Source of the DNA: Parelaphostrongylus tenuis
Taxonomy: Eukaryota > Nematoda > Chromadorea > Rhabditida > Metastrongylidae
Reading direction: 5' to 3'
NCBI GenBank assembly: GCA_019055375.1
Contig: JAHQIW010005317.1
Span: 124,001 to 188,000 of the forward strand
DNA length: 64,000 nt
Shown here in pieces: positions 13,271 through 26,079 of the stretch (positions are counted from its first letter, which is position 1; the number at the start of each line of letters is the position of its first letter). The position numbers and the translations under genes are program-made. Under the pieces are notes generated by a model, which was not told the DNA's origin, ran no database searches, and saw only the letters and a list, made by a program, of their open reading frames with translations.

Positions 13271-13620
13271 AAAGGCATCGAAAAAAACGAGGTTGAGTCT
13301 CGTGCGTATATAAACTTTCGCCAATACGTGGAGAAGACGACACGATTTTGTAACACGGAACAAGGCTAGACGAATGGCTAAAAATCGTGTTCTCGTCGGA
13401 GACCGAGATCGGGAGCTCAGTGCCGGTCAGTCATTGTCCGCCGCGCCCGAATGGGGAAGCGCAAACTGTAACTGGGTGCGCCCCGGTGCGCCCCGGCAAC
13501 TGGTGGATGACCAGTTTGAAACATCAACAAAGAAGCCGATAATCGGAAATGTTAGAAAACTATCCGAGATTATCTCCTTTGCTAATTGAGCCAGTTTCAC
13601 AAAGCTGTCACAAAACAAAT

Positions 13621-13664
13621 TCATTCGGCCAAGGTTTCGACGCGGCTCGTCTTTCTCAAAGCCG
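13621..13664 (-). ncRNA. Decayed hammerhead-like motif, left arm of H4 element
   Basis: On the - strand this aligns with the right-arm motif at 14645-14686 (GGCTTTGAG, GACGAG, CGCGTCGAAAC). The CUGANGA box is broken. It is a decayed partner, not an active candidate. Confidence 0.4.
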
Positions 13665-13815
13665 AAGTGCAACGGTTAGCATACGCTCCCGGAAAGAGTG
13701 AGATCTGGGTTCGAATCCCGGCCGACGCAAACATTTTTTGCACAGCACTCCACATATTGGGTATACTATGAACATCATACCACTGCAAGTGGCAGTCAAA
13801 ATAAAAAGAATTTAG
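13663..13815 (+). mobile_element. tRNA-derived SINE, T family
   Basis: An A-box-like head (gtgcaacggttagcatacg) and a perfect B box (gggttcgaatccc, near 13708) are followed by the family tail: ttttgcacagcactccacat, a gggtat block, ataccac and a short hairpin before aaaaagaattta. Near-identical heads occur at 53909-54010. The missing acceptor stem and the long tail separate it from a real tRNA gene. Confidence 0.8.
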
Positions 13816-14644
13816 ACTGATTATCAAAGCCGATTGATCCAAGCCCTTAATGAAGCTCAGTGCAAGCCGATATACACACTGCAATCTGCAGAATGCATCG
13901 TCAAATTAGAAATCTATCAGCCATTTTGTATACAAAGAGCGCTGCCGAGTAAGGTTCTTTAAGTCATTCCATAAGTTATGGCACTAGGGCAATGAACACT
14001 AGATTTGTTAACCAAAAGTAATTGAACTTGTATGATTTTGGTATCGATCAATTGCGCATTTTCTTGCGAACATCTTGGTATACAACTTGCCTATACTTGC
14101 CCAAGACGGAGCTGTCGTGGAAACGAATTCGCTTCGTGCACGAATGGCTCGATAGCAAAATGCTGGTGAAGCGGCGTGCAAGATTTTCGCAGCTTTCTGT
14201 GGACGACCCAAGCGAGAATGATCCCCCCACACTGCTCTCTCTCTAGCTTTGAACTTCGCTAATCGCTTTCTAGCCGTCTTTTCTGCAAGCGTATCATCGC
14301 CCCAAATTCCATTAATCTTGCGCGCCGCCTCATTAGCAGCTTTCCCTGCGCCATTCGTGCACGAGTACCAAGCAAATTTGTTCCCAATACAAAACAGTCT
14401 TATCTTGAAGCAAGTATAAACAAGTTATATATCAAAATGTTCGCAAGAAAATGCGCAATTGAACGATACCAAAATCATGCAGTTTCATGTCACTTCTGGT
14501 TGACAAATTTGGTGCTTATTGCTCTAGTGCCAAAACTCATGGAACGACCTAAAACTTGAGCGGTTGTCTTCCGGAAAGATTCGACTCGAACGGGAACGAA
14601 AGCCAAACGAGGGCGAACTGCTGAGGAGCATCGGCTCAGAGCAA

Positions 14645-14686
14645 TCGGCTCTGAAGAGGACGAAACGCGTCGAAACGTCGAGTCGA
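14645..14686 (+). ncRNA. Hammerhead-like motif, right arm of H4 element
   Basis: The order is TCGGCT (14645-14650), CTGAAGA (14651-14657), GAC/GTC around GAAACGC as a possible stem II, GAAA (14672-14675), a two-base-pair stem III and GTC (14677-14679). AGTCGA (14681-14686) then complements TCGGCT if one G is bulged. This resembles the minimal Penelope-type hammerheads. The bulged bases make the assignment tentative. Confidence 0.45.
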
Positions 14687-14749
14687 ATAAATTGATAATT
14701 ATGATAGAATTGATGGTTGCAACTTCGTGAAACTGGCTCAATCATTAAG

Positions 14750-17700
14750 GAAAATAGGAATGAATACTGAGTAGGAAGTTAGAGTGATCTCGGTTATCAT
14801 TTTGATAGCTGAGACTGGAGATGAGATTCAGTTCAACGGATGGCAATTCGAGAGAAAAAGTTTTGTCATAGGAATGACGATGAAGTAATGACAGGATTTT
14901 TCAGCGAAAACAGTATAAGGCAAAAGAAATTGAAGAGGAGATTCCATATTTGAGGAAGATATTGGGAAATAAATCAATAAATTCAATAGTTTTAAGATAA
15001 AAAACGAAAATGGACATGAATCGGAAATCAATACGACGGAGGGACTTGCCAAGATTACGAAGGCATCGAAGTGGTAGATCACGTTGTTCGAGCCCATTTG
15101 CCCTACAGAAAGAGTGATCTACCCTCGATGTAAACGAATTAAATTTTAAAAATGCATCTCATAAAGTAAACCCGGGTCTTATACTTGGTGAAGCATTATA
15201 GTTAAGTCATAAACACATGAATTCTGTAAAGTTCTAAGTCGGATCGGATAGAAGAATTGATAGAAGAAAAGCTTTAAGAACATTGCTAGGATACTGGTGT
15301 TCCTGATATTTGATGAGATTTTGAAATATTTGGTTACGATAGAAGAGATTGTGACTGAAATGAAAACTCTTTGACGAGCACACATAGTACAGTTGGGTCG
15401 TACTCAAATCGAAAGGGTCAGTAGCAAGACATGAATGTTTATCAAACATAACGCGCTAACGGTGGCTGGTCGAAGAGAGTACGCTATGGCGGAAGTAACT
15501 AGTAGTAGTTCTCGAGCCGATTAGCCTTAGTTATCTATTGAGGATTTGCCTAGATCAAAGAGGAGACCTCTAGATACTTTGACATCTTATACATCCTTGA
15601 CAATGACTATATGGAGAAGTAGTACCTGTCTGGATAGGTGTCGTACTAACACAACTATTTGATTTTCTCATGAGAGTGGCAGATACAGAAGTCGATCTAA
15701 ATAAAACAACCAAAGAAGCCACGCAATACACAAACATGAGGTTATGGATTCTAAAATTACTGCTTTAGAATTATCGGCTGAGTGAAATTATATGAATGAA
15801 TTTTGTGAAGAGTGATAGCTGCCTAAGTATAGCTTCTAATCAACACGACAGTCCGATGCAGATGAACGAATTGAAGAAGATAAGTGAAGAATGTCATAAA
15901 ATATGTGAAGATAGGTCACAATCATTGGAAAAGCTACTTACAGAGAAGCTCAGCCACGGAAAACGGTGTAAATTTTGACAGATTATGGGCATCAAGTTGA
16001 ATTTTGATGCCTTTGAAACGAAATGGCAGAAAATTAGTGATTGTATAGGTTGATCACACGTTAATCTCTAAAGGGCAAAGAGTAGAGGGTCTACAACTTT
16101 GTTAAGTTCCTTGAGAGGGCGCCATGCATTTGACTCCATTAAAGATAGTAGAGGTAATTGAACGCATAATTTACTATTAAAATAACTTGCGCAGGTGTAC
16201 AGATCTATTATGCCACTGGTTTTTATCCTCACTCATACTGCTCGGTAACAATTTGACGATCCTGGGTAAAACGACGAGCGTGTGGGGTTTGCTCGGACGC
16301 TTGATCGAACCGACCACCAACTCTGTGTGTACTTCAGGACATTATGCGCACCATTTAGTTCTACTCAGGTTAGAATGATAGGCTAAAGATGTCCTGTAGT
16401 CCCTATGTATATGTTTAAGAATGGAAAGTGCTCTGGAAGTGAAGAAGATTCTCAAAATAAAGAGCTTAGCACCAGGAGAAGCAATTGAATCCACCAGAAA
16501 TGTGAGGCACTAATTACTTCATCATGGTCCCATTGAAAGACCGACCAACATACAATATTCAAATAAGGAAAAAAATCATTTGTGGGTGCCAGTTCTAGAG
16601 TCTTTCAATTGCTTTGCCTCTTTTCCACATTCCAGAGGCTTAGCGAGTGGCATGTTTCCTTACTCTTATTGTTTCTGTTACATTAGTCACTGAAAAAACA
16701 ATGATTAAATACTTCTCCGTAATAAAATTAGTTACATATAAAATGACAATGATAAAGTATCGGTTGTATGAAACATTCCTAGATAAAGTATGTTATTTTT
16801 AAGGCCTCGTCAACTGGCTCGATAGCCACCATGGTCCCTTTGCTTAGCCATTAATTTGGCATTTTTTTAGAATCGCTTACTAGAAAAAATTGTAGGTTTA
16901 ACAGTTGTCTATTGGAGACATTGGACGAGATAAATCAAATTGATTGTTTCTAGAGAATTTTTAAGTAGACCAGCAGAGAAGTCAGAGATTGATCAACATC
17001 GTATTCTTTGCTAACTTTGATCTTCTGCACTGAATCTGATACAGCTTAAATCGATTCCTAAAATGTTTTTCATTCTGGCATTTTCTTAAGCGCATACTAA
17101 ATGTGACAACCATGGCTCCAAATTAAAAAATGGAGTGTTTTTTTCCTTCAAAAAAAAATAATTGAAAACACCGATGCCCTCAGAATATTGTTCAACTCAA
17201 CATATTTGTCAACTATTTACAATTTTGATATACCATGATGTTCGAATCATGTAATCTCCTCATCTCTTATTTAACCTGTACTCTCATCGGATCCTCTTGT
17301 GAAAGTTTACGTAATTCAAATCATTGATGATTCTTCTAATGCTAGATGATTATCACAAGCAAGGTGCTAGTTCTATCCCACCGCAAGCTTGGCAAGCCTG
17401 TGATTTCTTCGAGGTCAGAAAATTGCTACCGGATTTATTTGAGAAAAGTTCAGCAGTCCAAATCAGAACGCTCTAGCCCGGCTATCTCATGACTTCAAGA
17501 AAAGTTGATTCGACCAGCATTCAACGTCATTTTTGACGAAGGGAAAATTCTCAAGTTGTAGCTGAGCTCACGCGCCAAAATCTGAAGAGCTTAGTGGACG
17601 ATATACACAAAGAAATGAGTCGAACATATGACATGTAAGAATCTCCAGAGTAGATGTACAAGACAGGTCGTGTGAAATATTTAGAAGAAACGGCAGATGA

Positions 17701-19080
17701 GAATCTCTAGAGCGAATCGAGGGTCTTCCTAAAACCTTTAGTGCTTTCAACCTGAGTGGTTGCAAAACTAGCATTGCTTTTCTAGGCGACTAAACTTCAT
17801 CAGGGGACAACTATTTGAATCCTGTCAATTCATCAAAAATAACAACAATCAAATTCTTATTTTTAATGGATACAAGAACATGAGCGATAACGCCGCTTGT
17901 TTAAGTTGACCCGAAACGGGTACAGCAACGGTGTACGTATTCAAAGAGTTGCAAAAAGTAGGTCGGGACGTTATGTCGCTATGAGAGAATAAACGAGAGA
18001 GGCCCAAATACGAATGATGTACCACCTTCACCATCACCCTCTCTAGAAGTTCGATCCACTTTGAAAACTGTAACATCTACACAGAATGACGATAAATTTT
18101 CGAATAAGAAAATGGATTATGCTGTTAGGATCTCCTCATATGAATGATCTCAAGTCAACCATCTACCAGGTTACGTGACGCGTCGTCATGTGTCGGACAG
18201 GAAATTCAGGCATGGACTAGAGCAATCGCATAGTTATCCTGAGACGAAGATGGTTTCATAGATAGCAAGCATTGAAACGAGAGTATCGAATCGACTTATA
18301 ACTCTAAGCCAAAAATGTACGGACTCTCATCCCGGCCTTCTATAAGTGAAAGTAATTCCGACGGGAAGTTTAGAAACGCAACAAAAACTTGTGAAGACTA
18401 TGGGTTGATACTGAAGGCACACAATGATTAACGAGACTAGAGGAGTGGCAAAAGATCCATAGAAGGATTAACAAAAATAATACACATAAGATATGTTTAG
18501 GAAATCGCACAAAACGGTACAGATCACTTTAATGGCATATAGATGCAGTTCACTACACAATATCCAGAGAAAGAGGTAACTGGAAATCTCAAACAGTTTG
18601 CAATACGTAGTAGTAACGTCAAAACGCTTAGTGTTATTACGTAACAGAATTCAAGACAAGTTTTGTGCTTTTACACAGCGAGAAATTTTGCTTTTATGAA
18701 TTTCATAGTGTTAGACGTTACAACAAAAAAGAATTGTTGATGACGAAGTAAACAAAATTTCTCGCTCAGAGTTGCTGACGTAAAGCTCTACACAGCTTAC
18801 GGAAAGCCGTAAAATTAAGTAGTAAATGAGCAATAAATAAATTTCTTGACTTGTATTACTGTAGCCAAGTTGCAGTAACAAAATGATAAAACTGTCTTTC
18901 GACACTGTTCGGAAAAGGGCGGATTTGAATTTCATGCAGTTGACTGTTTGCTTATCATGAATGAACGGCGATACTCAGACATCTATAATGTATGAGGTAC
19001 AAAATTCGAAAATAATTGACTTAGTAATCATGGCTCAAACGATAAGGAGAGTGTGTTTATCTGCATGAGAAGATATATTT
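14750..19080. other. No recognisable gene; possible coding relics at 15.8 and 17.5 kb
   Basis: Long unassigned stretch. Two short + strand runs read like decayed protein: ELKKISEECHKICEDRSQSL near 15866-15925 and LTRQNLKSLVDDIHKEMSRT near 17568-17630. Both break soon after, and I cannot name a family. They may belong to an old retroelement between about 15.8 and 18 kb. Confidence 0.4.
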
Positions 19081-19081
19081 A

Positions 19082-19084
<3 letters not shown>

Positions 19085-19115
<31 letters not shown>

Positions 19116-19190
19116 TATACATACATATATATACATATATATGTATATATACATATATATGCATATGTATATATGTATACATAAACATAC
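19085..19190. repeat. (TA)n / (ATAC)n microsatellite
   Basis: A pure TA run at 19085-19114 is followed by imperfect ATAC and ATATGT repeats to about 19190. Confidence 0.95.
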
Positions 19191-19194
19191 TTAA

Positions 19195-20070
19195 ATGTAA
19201 CTGCGTGTGTGCGTCTAAACATATATATGTGCCCATGTTGTGGACGTGCATGCGTGTGCTGAAGTACAAGAAACAAGAATAGAAAAAGTGCGAAAAGGAG
19301 ATGTGTCCTAAGTCCGGCCAACTACGTACACCCGTCGGCAATTAGGTCAACGTCGATGGAAACGAGGCATGTCGTTTGGTGATGGTACCCGCGTCGTGCG
19401 TACTTGACCTATTCCGTAACATCTGTGAACAAGGAAAGTGAAATTAACGCGAAAGTCACCATCGAAATTACTCGCGCTGTACTCGATCAGCTTTGAGGGA
19501 TTGACAAATATGTCAAAAACTTAATGAACCCACAATAGAATATCGTTTATGGCAAAGCAGAGCTATCCATTGTCTTCTGGATACTATGTCAGAGAACGCA
19601 GTGATACCCTCCTAAGGGTGAGATTCACGAATGTGGAGAGCAAGCTGGTGTTACGCACTCGTAGTTGGAGTTTTTTATTTTGACCACAAATCAAAAATCT
19701 TCACTTAATAGTGAAGGTTGGTGAAAGTTTTCGTGAGTCTTCAACTTTTGAGTGTTCCATTAATGCAACAGATCTTCCTGCTTCCGTGTGGTTTTCACCC
19801 CAGTAATATCACCGCAAAGTTCGAAATCATCGCCTCGTTCAGAAAGTCAACCGTATCGGCATCGGAGTGATTGGGGGCTACCAGCACTTAGCTATAGGCG
19901 CTTGAACTTACCGGTACCGATATCGTGATGTAAATAGATTCACTCCGCCTTCAGAGCATGCGAAAATCACTGACTCTTGGACTGATCAAGGTAGCAGTTC
20001 ACTAGCTTTAGTATTCATGCAGGAACATTATAGATATTGAAGATGGCATATGTTTTGTTGCAGAAACATA
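19195..20070. other. No recognisable gene
   Basis: Mixed intergenic sequence, somewhat richer in GC at 19310-19500. Nothing recognised. Confidence 0.5.
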
Positions 20071-20075
20071 TATGT

Positions 20076-20113
<38 letters not shown>

Positions 20114-20130
20114 TATATACATATATATAT
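20076..20130. repeat. (TA)n microsatellite
   Basis: Alternating TA with one ctatatac interruption near 20112-20120. Confidence 0.95.
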
Positions 20131-20504
20131 GAGATATTAGTCAGCTCATCATCTTTGGACACAAGTAGGTTATAATGAGGCAATAAAATGTTGCAAATGA
20201 AAATTACTTGCAAAAAGGATCAAGATCATGAAGGTACTTTCAAATTCTTTGGATATCCTTAACAATATGGACTTATCAGTTCTGTCCAAAGCCACCTCAT
20301 GACAGCGAAGAATTTCTGCTAACAAAATGTGATGTATAGTAAGTAGCTAACCCATTCGCAATCCTATCCGATGCATTGATAAGTGAACAAAAAAAAAAAC
20401 AGGGAACTACTGCACGATCTGGTGACATTCTACTATCGTGATATTCATTGATCATGATTTCCCACTCACCATCATACTCCACTGACCACTAAATACACTA
20501 TTTA

Positions 20505-20715
20505 GGAACGGTCGTTTATTGACAAACAAATCCGTTGTAGCGTAGACGGAGTGACGGCAGAACGGGTCAGTAGTGCAACGGGTTAGAGTATGCGTTTCTG
20601 GATAAGTCAGGTGCAGGTTCGTGTTCCGCCTGAGGCGAAAGTTTTTGCACATACTTACATCACTGGGTATCTCTATAGCATTATACCACCGCTAAAGCGC
20701 TAATAAAAAGAATTC
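20505..20715 (+). mobile_element. tRNA-derived SINE, T family, near full length
   Basis: The 5' leader (ccgttgtagcgtagacggag) is shared with the copies at 56925-57140 and 58930-59115. A tRNA-like head starts at gtcagtagtgcaacgggtta, with a B-box-like ggttcgtgttccgc near 20614. The tail runs tttttgcacatacttac, gggtatctctatagcatt, then the accaccgctaaagcgc hairpin and aaaaagaattcc. This copy helps define the family architecture of leader, head and tail. Confidence 0.8.
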
Positions 20716-20729
20716 CATTTGGGGATTTT

Positions 20730-23700
20730 TCTACTGTTGGGCTGTCTTATTGATTACATCCTGGTAAAAATTCGAAATTGACATAAGCTCATCACCACCT
20801 TTCTCTTCAAAACTATACAAGTTATGCAATGACGATGAAACAAACTGAATTTCCCATTCACGCATATTTCAAAACTAGTCGACGGTTTCATCTTTAGAGA
20901 ACATATCAACAGAAATACAACAGATTATCAAATAAGTGACATTTTGATATCTGAGCTGAACTTGTTGGAGTTGTAGGAAAATAGGTCAGCACCAATGAAA
21001 TGTTGTCCTCTTATCGAGGCATAGTAGTTACATTTTTATTTCTTCAGCTCATGCAGAGATATTTATTGAAAGAGTAATCAGTATAGTAGTGGAGCACGGT
21101 CGCTGATTTTAATCAACAGAAGCATCATCGCTCTCCATAAAGCTTAGTATTCAGTTTACTACACGAAGATTACCATCTAAACACTAATACATCAGAGTAT
21201 ACTACGATTCTAAAAAGACAGAGAGAAGCTACAAAGTATAAGGATAAGCGCTCGTTCCTGATTGATCTCTTAAAAATGCACGGTGTATTCCACTCCTCAA
21301 ACTATTGTAGAATTGAATGAATGCACATATTATTAGCCTACGGAATGATTTACGAGAACCCATATTTAATACCAATTTAGTGTGCTTATCTCATCACATA
21401 CGTTTGACATTGAAGCATTTCAGTGGGATGACAGTTCTGTTCCGCGTGGGTACAGAATTGAAACGATGATCGTATGTGACGTATTGCTCAGCCCCTGGAC
21501 CATTTTCTACAAGTACCCTTAGAAACGCTAAATTATCGCTAGAGGCCATGTATGCCCAATTCCCTTCGTTTGACTTACTCATGGATTTTAGCGACCAGTG
21601 GAAAGCGAGCAATGGAACAAAAAGAAGGCAGTCTACGTTCATTTCGCTCATCCAAGATGCATTTAAAAATGAAGTAAGGGCGATTGAGATGCTGCGCACA
21701 TTTTCCATCGCCTCGCTCACCATCTGCTACTTTTGGTGGCACGTGCAAGTTTTGATCGCAGGTTGGTCAGAACCGGAAGAAAACGCATATCCAGTCTAGG
21801 AGCTATTATCGTTATCGCACTTCATTCATGGTTTTTTGTAATTGGCCGCCTACGCACGTGCCGATTATCAGTGTCCTGACGTATTTCACGCTCAATGACG
21901 TTTTCAGTACCACATTACTAAAAAGCACTTATCCACTGTCGGGAAGTTAATGAACTCCAAAAAAATCCTCAACCTCTTCGATTGGAGACCTTGAAAACGT
22001 TACATGAACAGCGCAAAAGTTTCGAAAACTTGCAAACTACCAGTAAAAATTAGGTCACCCAGAAAAGGATGGACGTGGATATTTTGGATTTATAATAATA
22101 CACCAAAGCAACCATTCTCTTGCACCTGCTAAATGAACACGATGTGAAATTTTGCCCCTTTTCTTTTCTGATGTAGTCGCTCTTGAAGGGTGTGTGTCGA
22201 CAAGTGGTTGAAGGTGCTTTCGAAACAGATATTGCCGATGATTCGGTCCAGCGTTCTAGCTTACTCAGTATTTCATTCCTCTAGGAACACTGAAATGTTT
22301 CAAGACTTATATCAGATGGAAAGAATATTGATTTTTCATCGGTACATCTCAGCAAGTCGTTTTGTATACCAAATACGTATTTGACGACTCTGTCATGAAT
22401 TTTCTGAGACTAGGTTTTTCATAATATGTAGACTCCAGTGCTTCTTGCATTCACCTCGCTTTTTGGCATCCCACCATTCGCGGAGTTCTCTAGACTTGCA
22501 TAAGGTCTCGATTACTTGCTAGTGATTTTTTGGTCTTTCAAATGTCGTTGAACGTTAATAGAATCAATTCACCCTGAAATTCAGGGATGACCGTGCTAAA
22601 GAGTTCCTAGATTCGATCACCTATATGACGGTACTGAAGTCGAATATCTGACACATTCCTAGGAGACTGACTAAGGCCAGACACTTTATTCTTTTTTCTA
22701 CAAAAACTTAAGAGGTTTCTGCGAATGTGACGAAAAACTTACTAGCACAAACTTGCTATAAGACCGTCGTCGTGATACTCAGATCATCCGCGACGATTCT
22801 AATAAGATCGTCGTACAACAAAGAATCAAATTTATGGAACTTTACTTCAGATAAACATCGCCTAAGGATTCTTCGACAAGAGTTTGGTGGACACCGACAC
22901 AAGCGTCATCGTGTGAAGATTGTGACGAGTTTTCTTCTTAGCCTCAGCAATAATTACACCTGTTTCATTGGAATGTGCGACTGGAGGTGAACTTTGCGAC
23001 AAAAACGTCGTCATACACGCGACAACTGCGAACTCGATTAGGACCGTAACTCATTCAACACGATACGAAATAATCCGCGAACACTGTGAAAAAAATTTGT
23101 TTTTAAATGTAACAGCGAAGTACGTCGTTGTATTTCGGTGGCAGCAAAAGTTAGTGATACGAAGAATCTTCTCCTGGATATTCTCAATTTGCGACAGAAA
23201 GAAAAACTGTTGAATCCAAAACACTTTTATCAAAAGCGACCTCGGCGAAGCAACCAGTTGTAAATCATCTTTCGGCGCAATTACAACATTACTTTCCAAG
23301 ACGAAAAGTTTAAGGTTATAGTGCACTATAGCACTCCTTATAAAACAGTATTTTCTCAATTTTATGAAGCGTAGAAATTCATTGTAAATTTCTACAGGGA
23401 GTATCAACGATAGGCAGAAAGTGAAAACTCATATTAGAACTCGCAAAACTGAGACGTGGCTTATGGTGCACTCTGATCCAGTTCTAAGTTACCAAACTAC
23501 AAGATTTTCATTCAATCAACAAACTGAACAGATAAGAAAGCTTCTCAACGCATGACTATCATTCCAGGAAGATGTATATGTATCCGAATTAGCAACACCA
23601 TCAAGCTCATCTCCAAATCCAGCAGAATATCAGAGCAAAAAATGACAGCTTTAGCCCTTTGCCAATTCCTATCTGCCGTCTTGGGAGACACACATAGCCT

Positions 23701-23785
23701 CAGAATAGATTGAAAATCGTGGAACATCATGCCTTCCGTTTCGACTGTTTCTTGAGATCTTGTTCAGATTTCAGTAAGCCTTACA
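20730..23785. other. No recognisable gene; overlapping open frames at 21394-21799
   Basis: At 21394-21799 both strands are open for more than 105 codons in overlapping frames (- 21394-21723, + 21476-21799). Neither product is recognised. About 22430-22700 shares short blocks (gtgcYaaGaggttcctaga-like) with about 34430-34680, suggesting an old dispersed repeat. The rest shows nothing annotatable. Confidence 0.4.
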
Positions 23786-23830
23786 GGTGTTTCTGAACCA
23801 TGCATGAAGTCTGTTATGGGCACATGTACA

Positions 23831-23873
23831 ATGCAATACACGTGGTTCGGCCTTCCAACCTAGTCAGTTGTAC
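23831..23873 (-). ncRNA. Decayed hammerhead ribozyme (H1, left arm)
   Basis: On the - strand: GTACAA, CTGACTA (CUGANGA with G8A9 lost), stem II GGTT/GGCC, GAAC in place of GAAA, stem III ACGTG-type, GTA, TTGCAT. The architecture is clear, but two core changes predict no activity. Confidence 0.65.
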
Positions 23874-24140
23874 GATGACTTTTTGTTCACTCAGCTCCTC
23901 GGGATCTACTCCTTACATAAACAGTCGACAACAAACGTTTTACGCGCGGCTTTCAGTGATTTTACCACTGAACGAGCGGTGTTATGTATGACATTTCATG
24001 ATTACCAGCCATCAGCAGTCGAGTGTACAACACTGTCCGTTTGATGATTTTATCACTAAACGGCGCGTATTAAACGTTTGTCGCCGACTCCTCTATGTAA
24101 GGGGTAGACCCCCGTAAGACTAACTGAACGAAAAGGTGCC

Positions 24141-24183
24141 GTGCAACTGAAGAGGCTAGGACGTCAAAACGCGTGTATTGAAC
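24141..24183 (+). ncRNA. Decayed hammerhead ribozyme (H1, right arm)
   Basis: GTGCAA, CTGAAGA (intact core), stem II GGCT/CGTC (weakened), AAAA instead of GAAA, stem III ACGC/GTGT, GTA, TTGAAC (five of six stem I pairs). The loss of G12 predicts inactivity. Confidence 0.65.
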
Positions 24184-24299
24184 TGTGTAAGTGCTCATAA
24201 CAGACCTCATACATGTTTCAAAAATAACTTTAAGGCATACTGAAATTTGAGCGAGGACTCAAGAAACACCCAAAACGAAAGGTAGACTAGAGAGTCCTT

Positions 24300-25920
24300 G
24301 AGAAAATAAGTACGCGATTCGTATTTTTGAGTGTGAAACATTTAGAACAACATTGAAAAAGAACACAAAAGAAAGACTAGAACCGAGTTTGCGACCATAA
24401 AACAATTGGGACCGATGTGAAGGAGTGAATATCGCTAATCGCATAGTGAATGTTTTATTGATTCTTCTAGAGTACTCGTTTGAAAATGCATAATGTTTCG
24501 GCACGCGATAGTGGACATGATAAAAATGGAAATTCTTCCATCCGAGCAACTGGTCGTTATGAGTGAATCGACTGCTTGCTGACCAATCGCTTCGCCGGCC
24601 CGACTGATAGATTTCATTTTTTTCTCCTCACGTCAGATCAAGATAGCTAAGTGCTTGAGACAACCGTGGATTCCGAAGATCTGCACATATTCTCATTGTA
24701 TTTCTTCACATCAGTACACTGTAGATAACTTAGTGCGAGTCTTTCGAGTTCATGCATTTATTATTCCACTCAGTAAATGATGTGAGATGCGGCTTGGAAT
24801 CGGCTCCAAGCAATAAATGAGTCCCTCATAGCCGGGAGAACCAAACAAAGTACTCGTGAGTTGGCTTAGAACCCGTGTCAAAGTCGGTATAGGCGCCAGT
24901 AACTAACTTTCTTCTCGTCATAGAGACTAAAAATGAAGAACATCATGTCGAAATTCTCAAGCTACCCGTTGCCGTCAGATAACTAGAGTTGATGTCGTTA
25001 CATTGAAGAGCGACAAGGACGACTTGAAAATTTATGGAGCTCGCAGAACAATGTGTTGAGTAGCGGGATTCGATGTGACATAGTGCCGCTAATGTAAATA
25101 AAATAAAGTTAAAATAAACTGATCTGCATTAATGAACATGTCTACAATCGATAAAAAATACATAATAACTTAATTTTCACTTTTAATTCCAAATATTGGC
25201 CGAGAGATTTACAAACCAATGACCTCGTTTGATGCAGTGCATAAAACGTGAACTCCTGCAAAGATAATCGAGTCGAAGCTCACTTGTTACTTATGGTGCT
25301 GCTCGTTTGCCAACATCCCTCTGATTGTTCATCGTACCCTGCCATAAAAAGGAATGATAGTAGATAACTGTGTAAACAGGGATTCGGATTGCATCTTCAC
25401 CTTCACTGGATTTAGAGCAGATTAATGCTCTCCAGATCATTTCCGTTGACAGGTAAATGCTAACAGCATAAATAGGGTTAGTGCATGCCTGAAGAAAGGC
25501 AAAGTAAAGGCCACGTTTAGTGTAGTGAATAGCACGTTGTCGAGAAAAGAGTAATCAAGGGTTTGAAGATCAAGTGAAGTCTCGAGTTTTGCCTAAATGT
25601 GAGCATTCTTGAAGTTGTGATAACGATTAAGATGCAAGAAAAGCATTTTTCCTTCGTGTTTCTACCACCTACAAGACTACATATTATCTTAATTGAAACT
25701 ACGGAAAGAGACTTCAGAAAATAGTTATACACCTCTATACCTTACCCTAAACCTATCTGAATGAAAAAGTAGCGCATTTCAAGCAAAATGCAAACCGATT
25801 CTACTTCCTTGGTGCGAGTTTTGTCCTACAATAAAACTAGTTTCTGCGCTTTAACTGACTGTGATTTTTGTAGAATTCGTGACGATAAGAAAATTTGCTT
25901 CTGTAAGTCAATAACCGATT
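24300..25920. other. No recognisable gene
   Basis: AT-rich intergenic DNA with open frames under 100 codons; nothing recognised. Confidence 0.5.
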
Positions 25921-25929
25921 GGTAATGTC

Positions 25930-26075
25930 GAGGCGATGGTGGCCGAGTGGCCAGTGAGGCACACTTTAGGAAGCAACGTACTGATCTGACCTTTCCTCCA
26001 GGGTCCCCCGCAATCACGTGAGAACGTCCTAGCCCGGCAATTCTTAGGATCGCTGGGAGATCTACCGGATCAGTA
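25930..26075 (+). mobile_element. tRNA-derived SINE fragment (GGCCGAGTGG head)
   Basis: The head gatggtggccgagtggccag matches those at 3735 (+) and near 53090-53115 (-). It is followed by a GC-richer body ending near ctgggagatctaccgg. Confidence 0.55.
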
Positions 26076-26079
26076 TTTA

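Larger units (their letters stand above)
13587..14740. mobile_element. H4-family inverted element with hammerhead-like motifs
   Basis: The ends are inverted: ttgagccagtttcacaaag at 13587-13605 faces cttcgtgaaactggctcaa at 14721-14739. Inner arms are also complementary: about 13965-14110 (with tgcgcattttcttgcgaaca) faces about 14405-14550 (with tgttcgcaagaaaatgcgca). Hammerhead-like motifs sit near each end on opposite strands. A tRNA-derived SINE (13663-13815) interrupts the left arm. A shorter relative with the same ends lies at 43376-43836. Confidence 0.75.
23790..24295. mobile_element. H1-family inverted hammerhead element
   Basis: Two H1 arms in opposite orientation. The left arm (- sense) and right arm (+ sense) each contain the blocks aacgttt-type, gtacaacact/gtgtaca and a hammerhead. 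The outer right end (gcatactgaaatttgagcgaggactc) matches the H1 end at 53740-53820 and 62860-62900. Both ribozymes point outward and both are decayed. Confidence 0.75.

Noticed and set aside
13663..13740. tRNA gene (A and B boxes present)
   Set aside because: There is no pairing acceptor stem or anticodon arm, a long non-tRNA tail is present, and near-identical dispersed copies exist. It is a SINE head. The same reasoning applies to the other B-box matches.
15796..17640. Retroelement gag-like protein
   Set aside because: Two short coding-like runs only, with no zinc knuckle, protease or polymerase motif. Kept as a note, not a call.
19084..19341. Tyr/Ile-rich ORF over the TA repeat
   Set aside because: It is a translation of the microsatellite.
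23051..23407. 118-codon - strand ORF
   Set aside because: It overlaps open frames on the + strand, has no motif and lacks clear exon borders.
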